Assembly (NCBI GenBank): GCA_963722295.1
Contig: CAVRLB010000001.1
Span: forward strand, 1,054,001-1,118,000
DNA length: 64,000 nt
DNA from: Brooklawnia sp032229645
Lineage (GTDB): Bacteria > Actinomycetota > Actinomycetes > Propionibacteriales > Propionibacteriaceae
Reading direction: 5' to 3'
Shown: positions 15,972-24,706 of the stretch, in pieces
How positions within the stretch are numbered: the stretch's first letter is position 1
Layout: every line of letters starts with the position of its first letter
Translations under genes and position numbers: made by a program
The notes under the pieces: generated by a model
What the model was told of the DNA's origin: nothing
What the model saw: only the letters and a program-made list of their open reading frames with translations
The model's database searches: none

Positions 15972-17501
15972 ATGGCAACAACTCTGCGGAAAATTGCCGC
16001 AGCGGGCACGGCGCTGGCGCTTCTCGGACTCACCGCCTGCAGTTCGTCGTCCGCCGACTCCGAAGACGTCGCAGGCTCAGCCTCATCGGCGCAGGGTGGC
16101 ACCGTCCGCGTGGGCATCATGGGTGCCCCCGGCGACCCTCTCGATGTGACCATGGCGTCGTCCTTCTTCAGCTATGGAGTCTCCCTCAACCTCTTCGACT
16201 CGCTCGTGGTGATGTCTCAGGGCCAAACCGAGCTGGTGTTGGCCGAATCGATCACCCCCAACGAGGACGCCACCGAGTGGACCATCGCGATTCACGATGA
16301 CGTAAAATTCACCGATGGCTCTGATGTAACCGCCGATGACGTGCTGGCCTCGCTGAAGTATCTTGCGGTCGCGCCGAACTACGGATCGATGTTCGCCGAC
16401 TTCGACTTCGACAATGCGTCCAGTGACGGCGATCTCACCGTCAAGTTGCCCATGGCCAAGCCGCGGGCAGACCTGGTCGAATCGATCTTGGCGCAGATCA
16501 GCATTGTCTTTCCCGAGGGCATGACAGATTTCACCAAAGCAATCGGTTCGGGACCGTTCAAGCTGGAATCCTACGATCCCGATACCGGCGTGGTCCTGGC
16601 ACGCAATGATGACTACTGGGGTGGCGCCCCGGCACTCGAACGACTCGAGTTCTTGCCGATCGCGGACGCCACTGCACGTCTGACCGCTGTCGCGTCCGAC
16701 CAGCTCGACTACGCCATGGGTGTCACTGCAACCGGAGCCCAGACCATTCAGAAAGGCTCCGGGGTCGTCGTCCAAGATCCCGGCCCGGCCGAATCGAATG
16801 CGTTCACCTTCATGCTGAACCCCAACAAGGCACCCTTCAATGATCCTGAGGTGCGGGACGCCTTCCGGCTGGCCGTCGACCGGCAGGCGTTGGTGGATGT
16901 CGTCTTCCGGGGCCGTGGCACCGTGGGCAATGACATCGTCGGCAAGGGCATGGTCGGATACGACGATTCGATCGAGCAACGGCACCGCGATATCGACAAG
17001 GCCACCGAAGTCTTCAAGGCCAAAGGTGTTACCTCGATCTCGGTGCTGGCCTCCGAGATGACGCCAGGTATCACCGATGCGGCGAAGCTGCTGGCCCAGC
17101 AGCTGCAAGAAGCAGGGGTCGATGTCACCGTCACCGAGGTCGATCCGACCGCACTGTTCGCAGACCTGAGCACGATCCCCGCCAACGATGTCTTCTCGTT
17201 CTACGCCATCAATCGCCCCATCGCCGCGCACATTCCGATGTTCAGCGTCGATGGTGCCCCTGGAAACTACCTGGGCGGCACCAACTCGGAACTCACCGAG
17301 GTCATCACCGCATCGCAGGCAACCAGTGACGAGGCGGAGCGCACACGACTGCTCGACAAGGCTCAGGAGATCCTCTGGACGTCGGGTCCGGATACCGTCT
17401 GGGGCTTCCAACCGGTTCTGTCGGCTCATGACGAGAAGCTGAGTGGCGTGGAGATCATTCAGTCGGTACCGGTCTTCACCCACGCCAGTTACCAGGCATG
17501 A
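15972..17501 (+). CDS. ABC transporter substrate-binding lipoprotein, family 5 (dipeptide / nickel / metallophore type)
   Basis: 509 aa. A lipoprotein signal peptide ends in the lipobox LTAC (Cys about residue 22), followed by a Ser-rich linker; the mature part is an SBP_bac_5 fold with typical pieces such as WTIAIHDDVKFTDGSDVTADDV and IGSGPFKLESYDPD (quoted in part). Family members bind peptides, nickel chelates, opine metallophores or heme. A strong DtxR-like operator directly upstream points to an iron- or metal-linked ligand rather than a nutrient peptide; that is inference. The ATG at 15972 is preferred over a TTG twelve bases earlier. First gene of a four-gene importer operon. Confidence 0.9.
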   Translation: MATTLRKIAAAGTALALLGLTACSSSSADSEDVAGSASSAQGGTVRVGIMGAPGDPLDVTMASSFFSYGVSLNLFDSLVVMSQGQTELVLAESITPNEDATEWTIAIHDDVKFTDGSDVTADDVLASLKYLAVAPNYGSMFADFDFDNASSDGDLTVKLPMAKPRADLVESILAQISIVFPEGMTDFTKAIGSGPFKLESYDPDTGVVLARNDDYWGGAPALERLEFLPIADATARLTAVASDQLDYAMGVTATGAQTIQKGSGVVVQDPGPAESNAFTFMLNPNKAPFNDPEVRDAFRLAVDRQALVDVVFRGRGTVGNDIVGKGMVGYDDSIEQRHRDIDKATEVFKAKGVTSISVLASEMTPGITDAAKLLAQQLQEAGVDVTVTEVDPTALFADLSTIPANDVFSFYAINRPIAAHIPMFSVDGAPGNYLGGTNSELTEVITASQATSDEAERTRLLDKAQEILWTSGPDTVWGFQPVLSAHDEKLSGVEIIQSVPVFTHASYQA

Positions 17502-17543
17502 CGGTGACCAGTGCCGGGGCTTGTCTCTCAGCGGGAATCTGCG

Positions 17544-18581
17544 GTGACTCCTGAGTACCGCCCGCTTTGGCGCAACATTCGCTCGGGAATGAGATGGCTG
17601 GTCGTCACCCTGGCATGGATCGCGGCCAGCCTCACGCTGATCTTCGTGGTCTTGGATCTGCTGCCCGGCGATGCTGCGAACCTGCGACTGGGGTTGGATG
17701 CCACTGCCGAAGAACTCGCGGCGCTCCGCGCCCACTATGGCTTGGATCGCCCGCTGACGACTCGCCTGCTGGAATGGTTCACCGGGTTGCTGTCTGGTGA
17801 CCTGGGCACCACTTTGGTCACCGGTGTGCCGGTTGTCACGGTGATCGGAGGTGCACTTGGACGCACGGCGGTACTTGCCGGACTATCGGTGATCGGCATC
17901 CTGCTGCTCGGCTGGGGTGGGGGGATCGCGGCCGGTATGCGGCCCGGCGGCCGAGTCGATCGCATTCTCAGCTCTACCGCGCTCGCCGCCCTGTGCACCC
18001 CCGAATTCGTGGTCGCGACCGTGCTGGTGCTCGTTCTTGCCACTGGCCTGGGGTGGCTGCCTGCCGTTTCTCTGGTGCCCGCCGGTGGTGGAATCTTCGA
18101 CCGTCCACAGATCCTGGTTCTCCCAGTTCTCACGATCTGGGTCGTCGGCAGCGCCACCCTGGTGCGTCTGGTGCGTCCGGTCATCGCCCGGCAGGCTGCT
18201 TCCCCTCATGTTGAAGCCGCACACTTGGCCGGTCTGAGCCCGGTTCGTGTCCTGTGGCGGCACCTCTTGCCGGGAGCTCTCGCCCCCGCCGCCCAGGCCA
18301 GCGCCATGCTGGTGCCCTACCTTGTCGGCGGCACGATCATCGTGGAGCGTGCCTTCGCTTTTCCCGGACTCGGCAGCGTCATGGTTCAGGCAGTCAGCAA
18401 CCGTGAACCCGGACTGCTGATGGCCGGTTCGCTGATCGTCGTCGGTGTCACCGTGGTCGCCTATCGGCTGGCAGACCTGTCCACGACAGGGTCGGCGAAG
18501 ACCGGACGACAGCGCGGGCCGACGCGTCCTCGCTTCGTGACCGACGGACCATCCCTCGCTGTTTCGGGGGCCAGGCCGTGA
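17544..18581 (+). CDS. ABC transporter permease, DppB-like
   Basis: 345 aa inner-membrane permease with six helices; the coupling motif region HVEAAHLAGLSPVRVLWRHLLPGAL (quoted in part) is the EAA loop of binding-protein-dependent permeases. The N-terminal LPGDAA and the later AAQASAMLVPYLVGGTIIVE segments are typical of DppB/NikB. A GTG at 17511 gives eleven more residues; I use the GTG at 17544, with low certainty. The stop overlaps the next permease (GTGA). It pairs with the DppC-like protein to form the channel of the iron-box importer. Confidence 0.9.
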   Translation: MTPEYRPLWRNIRSGMRWLVVTLAWIAASLTLIFVVLDLLPGDAANLRLGLDATAEELAALRAHYGLDRPLTTRLLEWFTGLLSGDLGTTLVTGVPVVTVIGGALGRTAVLAGLSVIGILLLGWGGGIAAGMRPGGRVDRILSSTALAALCTPEFVVATVLVLVLATGLGWLPAVSLVPAGGGIFDRPQILVLPVLTIWVVGSATLVRLVRPVIARQAASPHVEAAHLAGLSPVRVLWRHLLPGALAPAAQASAMLVPYLVGGTIIVERAFAFPGLGSVMVQAVSNREPGLLMAGSLIVVGVTVVAYRLADLSTTGSAKTGRQRGPTRPRFVTDGPSLAVSGARP

Positions 18582-19363
18582 GCACCATCGGCGATCGCAT
18601 GCTGCTCGGCTTCTTGGTCTTGATCGTCATCGCGACCGTCACCGGGCCGCTTCTCGTCGCGGACGCTGCCGCTACCGTTGGCGCCGGCTATTCCGCGGCA
18701 TCCCCGGGGCTGCCCTTGGGCACCGATGGGCTCGGTCGAGACGTATGGACCCGCCTGTTGGCCGGAGGCTCGGGACTCCTATTGGTGGCACTCGTGTCCA
18801 CCGTGGCCGCAGTGGTCATCGGAGTGGCCTTCGGGCTCGTATTGACGACGCGACGGCCGACAGCCAAGGCGCTGGGGATCGTGCTGAATCTGCTGCTCGT
18901 CATTCCGTCGATGCTCACCATGATGGTGCTGGTCTTCGGCCTGGGCTCGGGGGTATCGACCATGGTGCTCATCATGGCTGTGGCCAGCGTCCCCTTTGTT
19001 GCCCGGTTCACCCGATCGATCGCGATTCCGGTGATCGCCTCGGAATACGTGCTGGCGGCCCGGGCCGGCGGGGACTCGTGGCCGGTGATATTCGTTCGCG
19101 AAGTGCTCCCCAACCTCGGCCCACCGATCCTTGCGGACGCCGGAGCACGCTTCATCGGCTCGCTCTATCTGGTCGCTGCCGCCGGCTTCCTCGGTTTCTC
19201 GCCGCTCGGCTCGGACAATGACTGGGCAACGATGGTCCAATCCGGACTTGAGGGGCTGACGCTCAATCCATGGGCCAGCCTTGCGCCCGCCCTGGCGATC
19301 GCCGGCATCACGATTCCGGCGAACCTGCTGGTCGACCGGGCGATGCGAAGGACTCTTCGATGA
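18578..19363 (+). CDS. ABC transporter permease, DppC-like
   Basis: 261 aa with about six helices. LGTDGLGRDVWTRLLAGG near residue 47 is the signature of DppC/NikC permeases, and SEYVLAARAGGDSWPVIFVREVLPN (quoted in part) is the EAA coupling loop. It is slightly shorter than most DppC proteins because the N-terminal cytosolic segment is short. Start overlaps the DppB gene; stop overlaps the ATPase gene (ATGA), so all four genes are translationally coupled. Confidence 0.9.
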   Translation: MSTIGDRMLLGFLVLIVIATVTGPLLVADAAATVGAGYSAASPGLPLGTDGLGRDVWTRLLAGGSGLLLVALVSTVAAVVIGVAFGLVLTTRRPTAKALGIVLNLLLVIPSMLTMMVLVFGLGSGVSTMVLIMAVASVPFVARFTRSIAIPVIASEYVLAARAGGDSWPVIFVREVLPNLGPPILADAGARFIGSLYLVAAAGFLGFSPLGSDNDWATMVQSGLEGLTLNPWASLAPALAIAGITIPANLLVDRAMRRTLR

Positions 19364-21012
19364 TCGACTCCGAACTCGAATCAAGCAACAGCGGGCATGC
19401 CCCGATGATGACTCTCGCCGAGCGAGGGGCGCGGGCCCAGCCCGCGCGTTTACCAAGCACCGCTGCACCCGCCACCGATCTCGGCTCAGTCATTCGAATT
19501 GAGGATCTATCCATCCAGACCGAAGCCGGATCCTCGATCCTCACCGATGTCAGCCTCGAGGTTGCTGCCGGGCAGACCCAAGCACTCGTCGGTGAATCCG
19601 GTTCTGGCAAGACGACGCTTGCGCTCGCACTATTCGGACGCCTGCGGCCGGGTCTGGTGCACAGCGGCGGACGAGTTCAGGTCTGCGGTAGCGAACCGCT
19701 CGCCTTGACCGGGCCTCGGCTCCGCACACTTCGAAGGCAGCGTCTCGCCTGGCTCGGCCAGGACCCCGCACTAGCACTGACACCGCATCTGACCATCGGG
19801 GAGTTGCTCCGCGAGGTTTCGGCGACCGGCGGGCGCGACGAAGATCTTCTCGGAGTCGCGGCCCACCTGGGGCTCGGGTCGATCACCGATCTGCTGCAGC
19901 GAAGACCCCATCAGCTTTCCGGTGGGCAGCGCCGCAGGGCGGCGTTCGTCCGGGCACTGGCGTCGTCACCCGATGTGCTGGTTCTGGATGAGCCCACCAA
20001 CGGCTTGGATCAGCAGGCGATCGGCCAGGTCGTGGAGATCGTGCGCGATCTGCGTTCCAGCCACCATCTGACGGTCCTCATCATCACCCACGACTTGACC
20101 GTGGCACGGCAGATGGCCGACCGGATCTCGTTCATGGCCGATGGCCGCATCGCCGAGACGGTCACCACCGGAGAATTGGATCGCTCCGCGCAACCCCTGG
20201 TCCGCGAAGCCCTGCGCGCCGCGCAGCTACCCGCCTACCATCCGCCGCGGCTGGAGTCGTCCGAACAAGAACAGCCGGACGCCAGCTCGGTCCCCGCGCC
20301 GGGGGATGGTCCCGGTTCTGGTGCGGCGCTGGCTGCCTGTGGGCTCCAGGTGCTGACCCCTGCCGGGGATCCGGTGCTCGCCGATGTCGATCTCGTCTTG
20401 CAGCCCGGCGAGACAGTAGCGCTTCTCGGCCCGTCCGGGGCCGGCAAGACGACCCTGGTCCAGGCACTGATCGGCAGCCATCCGCCGCAGTCCGGCGAGC
20501 TTCGGCTGGGCGGTCGGCACGCGCCTTGGAGGCTGGACGACCGTTCTCCCGCGCAGCGGCGGGCTGTCCAGCTCATCGGCCAGGATCCCGCCGGGAGCCT
20601 GAACCCGGCGGTCAGCATCGGCCGCCAGCTTGATCGCGCCGTGGCGCGTGCTCGTCCCGAACTCGGACGACGGGCCTGCCGCGACGAGGTGCTGGCACTG
20701 CTGGATGCCGTGCAGCTGCCTCCATCCCATCTGCGTCATCTGCCGAAGATGCTGTCCGGCGGTCAGGCACAGCGGGTGGCAATCGCCCGGGCTCTGGCTC
20801 ACCAGCCAAGCGTGCTGCTGTGCGATGAGGCCACCAGTTCGCTCGATCCGGCGATTCAGCGCTCAATCCTCGAGCTTCTGATGTCTCTTCGCGGCTCTCA
20901 GGGGTTAGCGCTGCTGGTCATCACCCACGATCTATCAGTCGCACATTTCTGCTCGACTCGGGTGCTCAGATTGTGTCAAGGAGGAGGACACGGCTGGGAG
21001 ACCCGCTCCTGA
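19360..21012 (+). CDS. Fused dual ABC ATPase (DppD-DppF type) of the importer
   Basis: 550 aa containing two complete ATPase domains. Domain 1 (about residues 40-285): Walker A GESGSGKTT, signature LSGGQRRRAAFV, Walker B VLVLDEPTNGLD. Domain 2 (about 320-548): Walker A GPSGAGKTT, signature LSGGQAQRVAIA, Walker B LLCDEATSSLD. Each has its H-loop (ITHD). In dipeptide/nickel systems these are often two genes; here they are one chain. The C-terminal oligopeptide-binding Cys/FeS extension of some DppD/F proteins is absent. It completes the importer begun at 15972. Confidence 0.9.
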   Translation: MIDSELESSNSGHAPMMTLAERGARAQPARLPSTAAPATDLGSVIRIEDLSIQTEAGSSILTDVSLEVAAGQTQALVGESGSGKTTLALALFGRLRPGLVHSGGRVQVCGSEPLALTGPRLRTLRRQRLAWLGQDPALALTPHLTIGELLREVSATGGRDEDLLGVAAHLGLGSITDLLQRRPHQLSGGQRRRAAFVRALASSPDVLVLDEPTNGLDQQAIGQVVEIVRDLRSSHHLTVLIITHDLTVARQMADRISFMADGRIAETVTTGELDRSAQPLVREALRAAQLPAYHPPRLESSEQEQPDASSVPAPGDGPGSGAALAACGLQVLTPAGDPVLADVDLVLQPGETVALLGPSGAGKTTLVQALIGSHPPQSGELRLGGRHAPWRLDDRSPAQRRAVQLIGQDPAGSLNPAVSIGRQLDRAVARARPELGRRACRDEVLALLDAVQLPPSHLRHLPKMLSGGQAQRVAIARALAHQPSVLLCDEATSSLDPAIQRSILELLMSLRGSQGLALLVITHDLSVAHFCSTRVLRLCQGGGHGWETRS

Positions 21013-21137
21013 CGGGTCTGCGGGTTTGCCCGAGCCGGATGCAGTCGTCCGGTCTATCGAGACGGCCGATAACATGCCTCGATGCGACTCCCTCGCGCCG
21101 TAAAGTGAGAAAAGCTACGACAAACGAAGGAGTTCCG

Positions 21138-21545
21138 ATGCTCAACGCTAGTCCGTACATCGTCTTTTCCGGCCAGGCCCGAGAGGCGCTTGAGTTCTAT
21201 CAATCGATCCTCGGTGGCGAACTCAACATCGCGCCGCAGTCGCAATACAACCCTGACCCCGCAGTCGCAGATCTGGTGATGCACGGCCAACTGGATGTGC
21301 CCGGCTTCTCGCTGATGGCTGGTGACGACCCGAGCGGGAACACGGCGACGGGCTCCGGCAAGGTCACGATCACCTTGTGGGGCGATGATTTCGACGATGC
21401 TCGACGCATCTTCGACGCACTCAGCCAGGGCGGCACCGTAGGCATGGCCTTCGGCAAGCAGATGTGGGGCGACTACTACGGCGATGTGACTGACAAATAC
21501 GGTGTCGCCTGGGCGGTTGATGTCACCGTGCCGGCCGAAACCTGA
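21138..21545 (+). CDS. VOC-family protein, PhnB / glyoxalase-like
   Basis: 135 aa. Two beta-alpha-beta-beta modules of the vicinal-oxygen-chelate fold are recognisable (PYIVFSGQAREALEFYQSIL at the start, MWGDYYGDVTDKYGVAW near the end), closest to the PhnB / 3-demethylubiquinone-methyltransferase-like group found in many actinobacteria. No catalytic role is established for this group. GAAGGAG lies six bases before the ATG. It is separate from the importer operon by 125 bases. Confidence 0.82.
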   Translation: MLNASPYIVFSGQAREALEFYQSILGGELNIAPQSQYNPDPAVADLVMHGQLDVPGFSLMAGDDPSGNTATGSGKVTITLWGDDFDDARRIFDALSQGGTVGMAFGKQMWGDYYGDVTDKYGVAWAVDVTVPAET

Positions 21546-21620
21546 GTCGGCGCCCGAAGTGGTCACGGCCTACCATCCAGCCTGCAGATGAGAGAATGAG
21601 CAGGCAGGAGGCAGGCAGTC

Positions 21621-22364
21621 GTGGACATCACTTTGGGCACTATCGTTTTTCTCGCGCTGGCCGGAGTGCTCGCCGGACTGGTCGGATACCTCGCAGGGTT
21701 GATGTCGCTGATCAGCTATCCCGCACTGCTCGCGGTAGGGCTCTCACCGCTGACCGCCAACGTCACCAACACCCTGGGTGCGATCGGCGTGGGCGCCGGT
21801 GCGGCGGTTCGTGCCGGAGACCAGGTGATGGCTGCCGGACGCACGCGCGCCTGGCAGCAGTTCGGCATCTGTGCGCTCGGCGGCGGTACCGGCGCAGTTC
21901 TGCTGCTGGTCACCGGCGAGAGCGTCTTCGAGACGGTGGTTCCTTGGCTGATCGCCTTCGCGTCGCTGACATTGTTTGTGAGCCCGCGCTTGAGAAGAAT
22001 ATCGAACGGCACCGAACGCTGGCCCCTCTATCTTGGTGTGCTCTTCTTCGTCTGTCTCTATGGCGGCTACTTCGGCGCCGGGGCAGGCGTCCTCTACTTT
22101 GCCGTGGTCGTTCTGCTGACCAGCTACCCTTGGCCGCGCGCCGTGCTGATGAAGTCAGTGCTGCTGAGCATCTCGAATCTGATCGCCACGATCATCTTCA
22201 TCATCTTCGCCCCCATCGACTGGGTTGCGGCGCTGATCTTGTTCATCGGAAACCTCATCGGCGGCAACATCGGCCCGCTCGTCCAGCGCTATCTTCCCGA
22301 GAAGCTCAGCCGCTGGGTGATCGCCCTCGGCGGCCTCTACCTTGCGTGGTCATTGTGGAGCTGA
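21621..22364 (+). CDS. TSUP-family membrane transporter (TauE/SafE-like)
   Basis: 247 aa with seven or eight membrane helices and the internal repeat of the TSUP family: GLVGYLAGLMSLISYPALLAVGLSP in the first half and CLYGGYFGAGAGVLYFAVVVLL in the second (each quoted in part). The family exports or imports small organosulphur or sulphite anions, but members vary and the substrate cannot be read from sequence. GTG start at 21621. Lies alone between the VOC and alcohol dehydrogenase genes. Confidence 0.85.
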   Translation: MDITLGTIVFLALAGVLAGLVGYLAGLMSLISYPALLAVGLSPLTANVTNTLGAIGVGAGAAVRAGDQVMAAGRTRAWQQFGICALGGGTGAVLLLVTGESVFETVVPWLIAFASLTLFVSPRLRRISNGTERWPLYLGVLFFVCLYGGYFGAGAGVLYFAVVVLLTSYPWPRAVLMKSVLLSISNLIATIIFIIFAPIDWVAALILFIGNLIGGNIGPLVQRYLPEKLSRWVIALGGLYLAWSLWS

Positions 22365-22436
22365 CAGGCATCTCGCCCGGGTGATTCCGACGGCCACTAG
22401 ACTGCAGTGACCCGATCACGCCCGATGAGGAGCAGC

Positions 22437-23483
22437 ATGCCTGAGGTATTGGCGTACGCCACAGATGACCACAACGCCCAGTTCTACCGGACGACGATCT
22501 CCCGGCGTGAGCCCGGGCCTACCGAGATCTACTTCGAGATCAAGTACGCCGGGATCTGTCATTCCGATATCCACACCGCCCGCGCCGAGTGGGGTCCGGC
22601 AATCTACCCGCTGGTCCCGGGACACGAGATCGTCGGGATCGTCGCCAAGATCGGCGATCAGGTCACGAAGTTCAAGGTCGGCGACAAGGTCGGGATCGGC
22701 TGCTTCGTCGATTCGTGCGGCGAATGCGAACAGTGCAAGGCCGGACACGAGCAGTTCTGCACCACCACGCCCCGCACAATCTGGACCTACAACTCGATCG
22801 GACGCGATGGCCGGCCGACCTACGGCGGATACTCGCAGGCGATCACCGTGGAACAGGATTACGCCATCCGGATTCCCGAGGAGATCGCGTTCGAGAAGGC
22901 CGCTCCGCTGCTTTGCGCCGGTGTGACGCTCTACTCGCCGCTGAAGCGATGGGGTGCCGGACCGGGCAAGAAGGTGGCCATCATCGGCATGGGTGGGCTC
23001 GGCCATGTCGGCGTCCAGATCGCTGCGAAGATGGGCGCCGAGGTCGTGGTGATCAGCCAGACCATGAGCAAGAAGGACGACGGGCTACGCTTCGGTGCCA
23101 GTAACTACTTTGCCAACAGCGAGCCCGAGCGCATCAAGGAACTGCGCGGTACCCTCGACCTGATGGTCTCCACGGTGGCGGCGGTTGCCGATCTGGACGC
23201 CATGTTGAGGCTGCTGAAGCCCGGCGGCGTACTGGTGGATGTCGGTCTGCCAGAGCACGCGAGCACGCTGAGGCTGTCGAGCCTGACCACCGGCAACAAG
23301 GTGCTGGCCGGCTCCCAGATCGGCGGTATTCCGGAGACCCAGGAGGTCCTCGACTTCTGCGCGACACACGGCGTGGCGCCGCAGGTGGAGATCATCTCCG
23401 GTGATCAGATCACGGATGCCTACGACAAGGTCGTGCACTCCAAGGTCCGCTACCGCTACGTGATCGATACCTCGACCTTCTGA
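22437..23483 (+). CDS. Zinc-dependent NADP alcohol dehydrogenase, cinnamyl-type (AdhC/YahK-like)
   Basis: 348 aa medium-chain dehydrogenase. Catalytic zinc ligands are in YAGICHSDIHTARAEW and GHEIVG; the structural zinc site is CGECEQCKAGHEQFC; the Rossmann motif is GMGGLGHVGVQ. NADP preference and aldehyde-to-alcohol reduction are expected from this subgroup. The ATG at 22437 follows GAGGAG with good spacing; ten upstream codons are in frame but lack a ribosome-binding site. Next downstream lie tandem repeats and the convergent rpmA gene. Confidence 0.92.
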   Translation: MPEVLAYATDDHNAQFYRTTISRREPGPTEIYFEIKYAGICHSDIHTARAEWGPAIYPLVPGHEIVGIVAKIGDQVTKFKVGDKVGIGCFVDSCGECEQCKAGHEQFCTTTPRTIWTYNSIGRDGRPTYGGYSQAITVEQDYAIRIPEEIAFEKAAPLLCAGVTLYSPLKRWGAGPGKKVAIIGMGGLGHVGVQIAAKMGAEVVVISQTMSKKDDGLRFGASNYFANSEPERIKELRGTLDLMVSTVAAVADLDAMLRLLKPGGVLVDVGLPEHASTLRLSSLTTGNKVLAGSQIGGIPETQEVLDFCATHGVAPQVEIISGDQITDAYDKVVHSKVRYRYVIDTSTF

Positions 23484-23505
23484 GGTGAGCTTGTCGGCCG
23501 TTCAC

Positions 23506-23700
23506 GGCCCGGACCACAGCGACTGCCGGAAGTCACAACGGCTACCCACGTGCCCCGGCCCCGACACAGCGACTGCCGAAAACCGCAACCGCTGCCCACG
23601 TGCCCCGGCCCGGACATAGGGACTGCCGGAAGTCACAACAGCTGCCCAAATGCCCCGGCCCGGACACAGCGACTGCCGAAAACCGCGACGGCTAGCGGAC
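23506..23700. repeat. 50-bp tandem repeat in alternating A-B-A-B forms
   Basis: Almost four copies begin at 23506, 23557, 23607 and 23657, each opening with GGCCC(G/C)GACACAGCGACTGCCG (with one-base variants). Copies 1 and 3 continue GAAGTCACAAC, copies 2 and 4 continue AAAACCGC, so the true period is about 100 bp. Degenerate pieces of the same core (CGGCAGC, CGACT..CGGCAG) continue to about 23790. It occupies the gap between the convergent dehydrogenase and rpmA genes and contains no credible gene. Confidence 0.9.
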
Positions 23701-23807
23701 ATTCGGCAGCCTCTGCAATTCGCGGCAGCTGATCGCGAACACCACGTACAAATCGGTAGCGGCTGCGACTATCGGCAGCGGCAGACGGCGCGAAGCAAAC
23801 CACTAGC

Positions 23808-23867
23808 CAGCAATGACACGGGAGGGGCCGGACGCAATTGCGTCCGGCCCCTCCCGTGTCATTGCTG
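23808..23867. terminator. 60-bp perfect palindrome downstream of rpmA
   Basis: Each arm is 28 bases, the loop is AATT and there are no mismatches; the arms contain GCAATGACACGGGAGGGG. It lies 75 bases past the rpmA stop and would form a very stable hairpin in either transcript, so a bidirectional terminator for rplU-rpmA is likely. No U-run follows on either strand. Confidence 0.65.
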
Positions 23868-23907
23868 TTAGTTACAACCGTCTAGGCCTGTTAGTTACAA
23901 CCGTCTA
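23866..23907. repeat. Direct repeat of 19 bp beside the palindrome
   Basis: TGTTAGTTACAACCGTCTA occurs at 23866-23884 and again at 23889-23907, period 23 bases. The first copy touches the right arm of the palindrome. Confidence 0.85.
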
Positions 23908-23941
23908 TGACCGTTATCTACAGCGCCTTGGTAGCGAGCCC

Positions 23942-24199
23942 TCAGGCCTCGCTCGGTTCGATGTTGATGACCCGGCGTCCACGACGGCTGCCGAACTGCA
24001 CCTTGCCAGCGACCAGTGCGAAGAGAGTGTCGTCGCCGCCCCGGCCGACGCCTTCGCCCGGATGGAAGTGGGTGCCACGCTGACGGACGATGATCTCGCC
24101 TGCATTGACCTGCTCACCGCCGTAGCGCTTCACGCCGAGACGCTGAGCGTTGGAATCACGACCGTTGCGCGAGCTGGACGCGCCTTTCTTGTGTGCCAT
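23942..24199 (-). CDS. rpmA: 50S ribosomal protein L27
   Basis: 85 aa, the standard bacterial length. The N-terminus MAHKKGASSSRNGRDSNAQRLG is the L27 signature (first part quoted) that reaches the peptidyl-transferase centre, with no cleaved leader of the Firmicutes type. It is 11 bases downstream of rplU in one operon. The gene that usually follows, obg, is about 14 kb away. Confidence 0.98.
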   Translation of the reverse strand: MAHKKGASSSRNGRDSNAQRLGVKRYGGEQVNAGEIIVRQRGTHFHPGEGVGRGGDDTLFALVAGKVQFGSRRGRRVINIEPSEA

Positions 24200-24210
24200 C
24201 TCTGCCTACC

Positions 24211-24519
24211 TCAGCCTTCGATTCCGGTGACCTTGACCTGGGTGTACTTCTGACGGTGCCCCTGGCGCTTCTTGTAACCGGTCTTGTTCTTGAACTTCAA
24301 AATGCGGATCTTCGGGCCCTTGACCTCGCCGATCACCTCTGCGGTGACCGAAGCCTTGCCCAAAACACCGGCATCTGTGGTGATGTCGTCGCCGTCAACC
24401 AGCATCAGCGGCTGTAGGGAGATGCTGCTACCGGCCTCGTCTGAAACTCGGTCGATCTCGACGATGTCACCTACGGCCACCTTGTGCTGGCGGCCGCCAC
24501 TGCGCACGATCGCGTACAC
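24211..24519 (-). CDS. rplU: 50S ribosomal protein L21
   Basis: 102 aa, full length. MYAIVRSGGRQHKV at the N-terminus and KTGYKKRQGHRQKYTQVKV near the C-terminus are the L21 family signatures. It begins the rplU-rpmA operon; a plausible promoter lies at 24677-24706 and leaves a leader of roughly 150 bases, in which autoregulatory structure is possible. Confidence 0.98.
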   Translation of the reverse strand: MYAIVRSGGRQHKVAVGDIVEIDRVSDEAGSSISLQPLMLVDGDDITTDAGVLGKASVTAEVIGEVKGPKIRILKFKNKTGYKKRQGHRQKYTQVKVTGIEG

Positions 24520-24676
24520 GCCTGACTCACTCTCGCTCGTCCGCCCCCCGACTTGCGGGAACGGGACTCCTTCTTCTGACTTTGAAACGTCTCGCCGCCA
24601 TCACTGACTGCCATGACGCCCAACGCTCTACGGCGGTCCAGCCGGAATATCCCGACCGAGGACGCACCGAAGATCT

Positions 24677-24706
24677 ATGTTATGTCGTGTCCCACCGGCC
24701 GGTCAA
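24677..24706 (-). promoter_or_regulatory. Probable rplU-rpmA promoter
   Basis: On the minus strand TTGACC (24701-24706) and TAACAT (24677-24682) are separated by 18 bases. The -35 overlaps the stop codon of rne. The 24520-24702 gap otherwise contains only the rplU leader. Confidence 0.5.

Noticed and set aside
23506..23790. Tandem repeats as a CRISPR array
   Set aside because: Units are contiguous 50-bp copies with no unique spacers and no cas genes nearby.
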